A DNA stretch of 8,103 nucleotides from Patescibacteria group bacterium UBA6065 (GTDB lineage Bacteria; Patescibacteriota; Minisyncoccia; Phycocordibacterales; UBA6065), in NCBI GenBank assembly GCA_002428865.1, contig DIYB01000007.1, forward strand, positions 63,035 to 71,137. Direction: 5' to 3'. A program made the translations under genes and the position numbers. Positions 6,255 through 8,103 of this stretch are shown in pieces (the first letter of the stretch is position 1; each line of letters begins with the position of its first letter). A model generated the notes under the pieces. It did no database searches, was not told the origin of the DNA, and worked only from the letters and a program-made list of their open reading frames with translations.

Positions 6255-7238
6255 ATGCTTATCGGCAAACCATCACCCGAGGACGTAAACCTGCACCCAA
6301 TCAGGTACAAATGGGCGTATGATCTCTACAACCAGGCGGTCCGCAACACCTGGTTTCCACACGAGATTGCACTCAAGGAAGATCTCGAAGATTGGCAGAA
6401 GATGACGGAGGACGAGCGACACGCGGTCAAGTTCATCATGGCGTTCTTTAACCCTGCAGAACTCATCGTAAACCGTGTACTCGCACTCGGTGTCTATCCG
6501 TACCTCAAGTCTCCTGAGTGTCATCTCTATATCGCAAAGCAGATGTGGGAGGAGGCAAATCACTGCGTCGCATTCGAATATGTCCTCGAGACATTCCCGT
6601 TCGATCGGACAAAGATTTACAACACCCATCTCGAGGTGCCATCAATGCAGGCAAAAGAGGCGTTCATCGCGAAGTACTCATCGCGCATGACTGATCAGAA
6701 GCTCGATATCGAGACGGTAGAAGGGAAGAAAGATTTCATCAGGAACCTCGTCGCGTATAACATCGTCATGGAGGGCACGTGGTTTTACTCTGGGTTTATG
6801 GTCATGCTCTCGTTCCGCCAGCGAAACCAGCTCCGCAACTTCGGTTCGATGATCAACTGGGTCTTGCGTGATGAATCGCTCCACCTCAAGTTCGGTATCA
6901 ATCTCGTACTCAATGTTCTTGAGGAGAACGCAGAGCTTCTCACCGAAGAGTTTGCTAATGAGATCAGGAACATCATCATCGAAGGTGTGAATCTCGAGAT
7001 TGCCTACAACAAGGACCTCTTCCCGACGGGTATTCTTGGTCTCAATGCTGACTATGTGAATCAGTATGTTATGTACGTCGCTGATCGTCGGCTCGAAGAG
7101 CTCGGTCTTCCGAAGTACTACAACGCGACAAATCCTGCGAAGTGGATGTCGACGGCAACCGATGTGTACGAACTCGTAAACTTCTTTGAAGCGCAGAATA
7201 CGAACTACGAAGTCGACAACGGTAGTCATAAGAAATAG
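6255..7238 (+). CDS. nrdB: Class I ribonucleotide reductase beta (radical) subunit, class Ic type
   Basis: 327-aa ferritin-like R2 subunit that houses the dinuclear metal cofactor and sends the radical to NrdA. Metal ligands are all present: E69 (FFNPAE), E100 and H103 (WEEANH), E173 (MEGTWFYSG), E207 and H210 (LRDESLH). The place of the radical tyrosine, four residues after H103, is F107. Spacing of these positions (31, 3, 4, 66, 34, 3) is identical to Chlamydia trachomatis R2 (E89, E120, H123, F127, E193, E227, H230, recalled from the known protein). Y109 matches chlamydial Y129, W33 matches W51 of the radical path and Y318 matches the C-terminal relay Y338. A Mn/Fe rather than tyrosyl-radical cofactor is therefore predicted. 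The ATG at 6255 gives a normal N-terminus; there is no Shine-Dalgarno sequence. It pairs with nrdA upstream and ends before a strong palindromic terminator. Confidence 0.96.
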   Translation: MLIGKPSPEDVNLHPIRYKWAYDLYNQAVRNTWFPHEIALKEDLEDWQKMTEDERHAVKFIMAFFNPAELIVNRVLALGVYPYLKSPECHLYIAKQMWEEANHCVAFEYVLETFPFDRTKIYNTHLEVPSMQAKEAFIAKYSSRMTDQKLDIETVEGKKDFIRNLVAYNIVMEGTWFYSGFMVMLSFRQRNQLRNFGSMINWVLRDESLHLKFGINLVLNVLEENAELLTEEFANEIRNIIIEGVNLEIAYNKDLFPTGILGLNADYVNQYVMYVADRRLEELGLPKYYNATNPAKWMSTATDVYELVNFFEAQNTNYEVDNGSHKK

Positions 7239-7258
7239 GGAATAGTCTGATAGGTAAG

Positions 7259-7295
7259 GTACGTAAAAAGGCCTCATTGAGGCCTTTTTACGTAC
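7259..7295 (+). terminator. 37-nt palindromic, probably bidirectional terminator after nrdB
   Basis: GTACGTAAAAAGGCCTCA (7259-7276) is the exact reverse complement of 7278-7295, with a single T in the centre. As RNA this gives a 17-bp stem with a 3-nt loop. The core GGCCTC hairpin is flanked by AAAAA on one side and TTTTT on the other, so it can terminate transcription in both directions. It lies 20 bp after the nrdB stop and directly before the promoter of the next gene. Confidence 0.9.
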
Positions 7296-7297
7296 TA

Positions 7298-7326
7298 TTG
7301 ACTCATACCACAATTAGGTGTATAAT
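7298..7326 (+). promoter_or_regulatory. Near-consensus sigma-70 promoter of the last gene
   Basis: TTGACT (7298-7303) and TATAAT (7321-7326) are separated by exactly 17 bp. This is by far the best promoter in the window (five of six and six of six matches). Transcription should start near 7332-7333, leaving a leader of about 155 nt before the preferred start codon at 7488. No operator-like palindrome overlaps it except the end of the terminator just upstream. Confidence 0.9.
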
Positions 7327-7359
7327 AATAGTAGGATAGAATCATTGAAATGCGAGACG

Positions 7360-7455
7360 GTTGCGGCGCTTTCGGGGTATTTGCCATCGAATATCGCGAA
7401 AGCGTCGCAACATCAAGATTCCGACGCGCATCTCGGGCAATCCGCCATTCCGGCG
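7360..7455 (+). promoter_or_regulatory. Structured 5' leader: long hairpin plus second hairpin
   Basis: GTTGCGGCGCTTTCG (7360-7374) pairs with CGAAAGCGTCGCAAC (7397-7411), 15 bp including one G-T wobble. After one G/G mismatch the helix continues with GGTATT (7376-7381) against AATATC (7390-7395), leaving a loop at 7382-7389. A second, smaller hairpin CGCC-ATTCC-GGCG occupies 7443-7455, with imperfect outer pairing between about 7427-7435 and 7458-7468. Both lie between the promoter and the Shine-Dalgarno site of the last ORF. The reading frame is open through them, but the encoded stretch is Arg-rich and dictated by the hairpins, so an untranslated regulatory leader is more likely. No known riboswitch class is recognised. 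Confidence 0.6.
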
Positions 7456-7477
7456 AACCTCGACGTGCAAAACAGAT

Positions 7478-7483
7478 AAAGGA
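7478..7483 (+). promoter_or_regulatory. Shine-Dalgarno-like site deciding the start of the last ORF
   Basis: AAAGGA lies 4 nt before the ATG at 7488. No comparable site precedes the earlier in-frame ATG at 7350. This favours a 180-residue product starting at 7488 over a 226-residue one, and leaves the hairpins untranslated. The spacing is slightly short. Confidence 0.65.
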
Positions 7484-7487
7484 AAAC

Positions 7488-8030
7488 ATGGCTAGGATCA
7501 TGTTCGAAGAAGCGTCCGGCGCACTCGTCAACCTCCATAAGATGCTCGGAGGCGAACAGGGTCGCGAGACCCTCGACGCCCTTAAGCGTTTCCTTCGCAA
7601 GGAGAATCCGTGGAACGATGTCGTCGGCGCGGTCAATCCTCTCGCTGCCATGATCGCCCTCGGTCGCTATGAATGGGTCAACGAGAAAATCACCGAGAAG
7701 CACTTCGGTCCTGAGACCCTCGTTCTGGGCAAAGGCGCCAGGCTCCTCCACTTCGACAGCAGTATCTCCTCGGAGGATGCGATCATCGAGATGGACAAGC
7801 GGGGCTTCAAGCCCGCGACCCTCGGTGACCTCCTCGAATTCAGGGCTAAGAATCACGAAGAGCCGTTGGAGTATCCGATTATTGCCCTTGGGTCTATTGG
7901 GGTTTTCAACGATGACCGCTTCGTGGTTTACCTCTGGGGGCGCGATTCGGAGCGCAAGCTGGACATCTACTGGTTCGACTTCGACGGTGGCTGGGATGGC
8001 GACTGCCGCTTCCTGGCGGTTCGCAAATAA
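7488..8030 (+). CDS. Uncharacterised 180-aa protein, probable CPR-specific family
   Basis: Function unknown. From the preferred start the protein has 180 residues. Residues 1-75 look helical and hold HKMLGGEQGRETLDALKRFL (17-36) and KENPW (38-42). Residues 80-180 look like a separate, probably beta-rich domain: GKGARLLHFD (81-90), KRGFKPATLGDLLEF (104-118), PIIALGSIG (130-138), YLWGRDSERKLDIYWF (148-163) and the C-terminus DCRFLAVRK. There is no signal peptide, membrane helix or catalytic motif that I recognise. From memory, proteins ending in a YLWG...RFLAVRK pattern recur as hypothetical proteins in Parcubacteria genomes, often in several copies; this was not searched. By eye its codons are more G/C-ending than those of gatB and the DUF192 gene. 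It has its own promoter, structured leader and terminator, so it is transcribed alone. An in-frame ATG at 7350 would add 46 basic residues but is disfavoured. Confidence 0.85.
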   Translation: MARIMFEEASGALVNLHKMLGGEQGRETLDALKRFLRKENPWNDVVGAVNPLAAMIALGRYEWVNEKITEKHFGPETLVLGKGARLLHFDSSISSEDAIIEMDKRGFKPATLGDLLEFRAKNHEEPLEYPIIALGSIGVFNDDRFVVYLWGRDSERKLDIYWFDFDGGWDGDCRFLAVRK

Positions 8031-8052
8031 GTTCTTCGGCGCTCAGACTCTT

Positions 8053-8095
8053 GGACCCTCTGAAACTTCGCAAGAAGGAGTACGGGGGTCCTTTT
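8053..8095 (+). terminator. Two-tier structured 3' end / terminator of the last gene
   Basis: GGACCCTC (8053-8060) pairs with GGGGGTCC (8084-8091; one G-T wobble) and is followed by TTTTATTT. Inside the 23-nt loop sits a second hairpin, CTTC-GCAA-GAAG (8066-8077), with a GNRA tetraloop. It starts 22 bp after the stop codon at 8028-8030. The outer stem plus T-tract serves as an intrinsic terminator. The inner hairpin is more elaborate than a terminator needs, so a further RNA role is possible. Confidence 0.75.
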
Positions 8096-8103
8096 ATTTC
8101 AAT

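Noticed and set aside
6678..7313. Long open frame of 211 codons on the minus strand, antisense to nrdB
   Set aside because: It overlaps a clearly conserved gene, its product has no recognisable domain, and it has no promoter or ribosome site; it is a shadow of nrdB codon use.
7350..7487. N-terminal extension of the last ORF from the ATG at 7350 (46 extra residues)
   Set aside because: No Shine-Dalgarno site; the added stretch is Arg-rich and its sequence is dictated by two RNA hairpins, whereas the ATG at 7488 has AAAGGA upstream.
1..8103. Alternative genetic code with TGA as glycine
   Set aside because: No in-frame TGA occurs in any of the confident genes, and the upstream fragment appears to end at TGA.
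1..8103. CRISPR array, insertion sequence, tRNA or rRNA gene, intein in nrdA
   Set aside because: No regularly spaced repeats, transposase motifs, cloverleaf sequences or splicing blocks were seen; the NrdA motifs are in order without a large insertion.

Overview
The window looks like a piece of a small-genome bacterium of the Candidate Phyla Radiation, most likely a Parcubacteria (Kaiserbacteria-like) lineage. This rests on three things: the overall style of the proteins, a chlamydial-type class I ribonucleotide reductase, and a last gene whose C-terminal part resembles a hypothetical family I remember as common in Parcubacteria. Placement is inference from memory; no search was run. TGA appears only as a stop and never inside the long frames, so the Gracilibacteria/SR1 code, in which TGA is glycine, does not apply.

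Layout, all genes on the + strand. (1) 1-75: tail of an unidentified gene, followed by a structured intergenic stretch and a strong intrinsic terminator (175-206). (2) 236-3143: tight cluster obg - gatB - DUF192 membrane-anchored protein, with gaps of 12 and 7 bp, closed by a terminator at 3174-3195. (3) 3439-7238: class I ribonucleotide reductase, nrdA (883 aa, ATP cone, very long C-terminal arm) and nrdB (327 aa), separated by 164 bp that carry two tandem hairpins, the second a terminator-like one. A 37-nt near-perfect palindrome ends the region. (4) 7298-8095: a self-contained cassette with a near-consensus sigma-70 promoter, a ~155-nt leader with a long hairpin, a short ORF of unknown function (180 aa from the preferred start) and a two-tier structured 3' end.

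Function: NrdA and NrdB together make deoxyribonucleotides from ribonucleotides. Obg (ribosome assembly GTPase) and GatB (tRNA-dependent amidation) belong to translation. The DUF192 protein is probably exported or membrane anchored.

The main points of interest are: (a) NrdB has phenylalanine where the radical tyrosine normally sits, with all seven aligned positions spaced exactly as in Chlamydia trachomatis R2, which predicts a class Ic (Mn/Fe) enzyme; (b) the terminal cassette with its structured leader and structured 3' end around an uncharacterised protein; (c) mixed translation-start signals, since only gatB and the last ORF have visible Shine-Dalgarno sequences, while obg and DUF192 have A/T-rich -10-like boxes placed as in leaderless genes. 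I did not see a proven new system. The last cassette is the best candidate for something undescribed.
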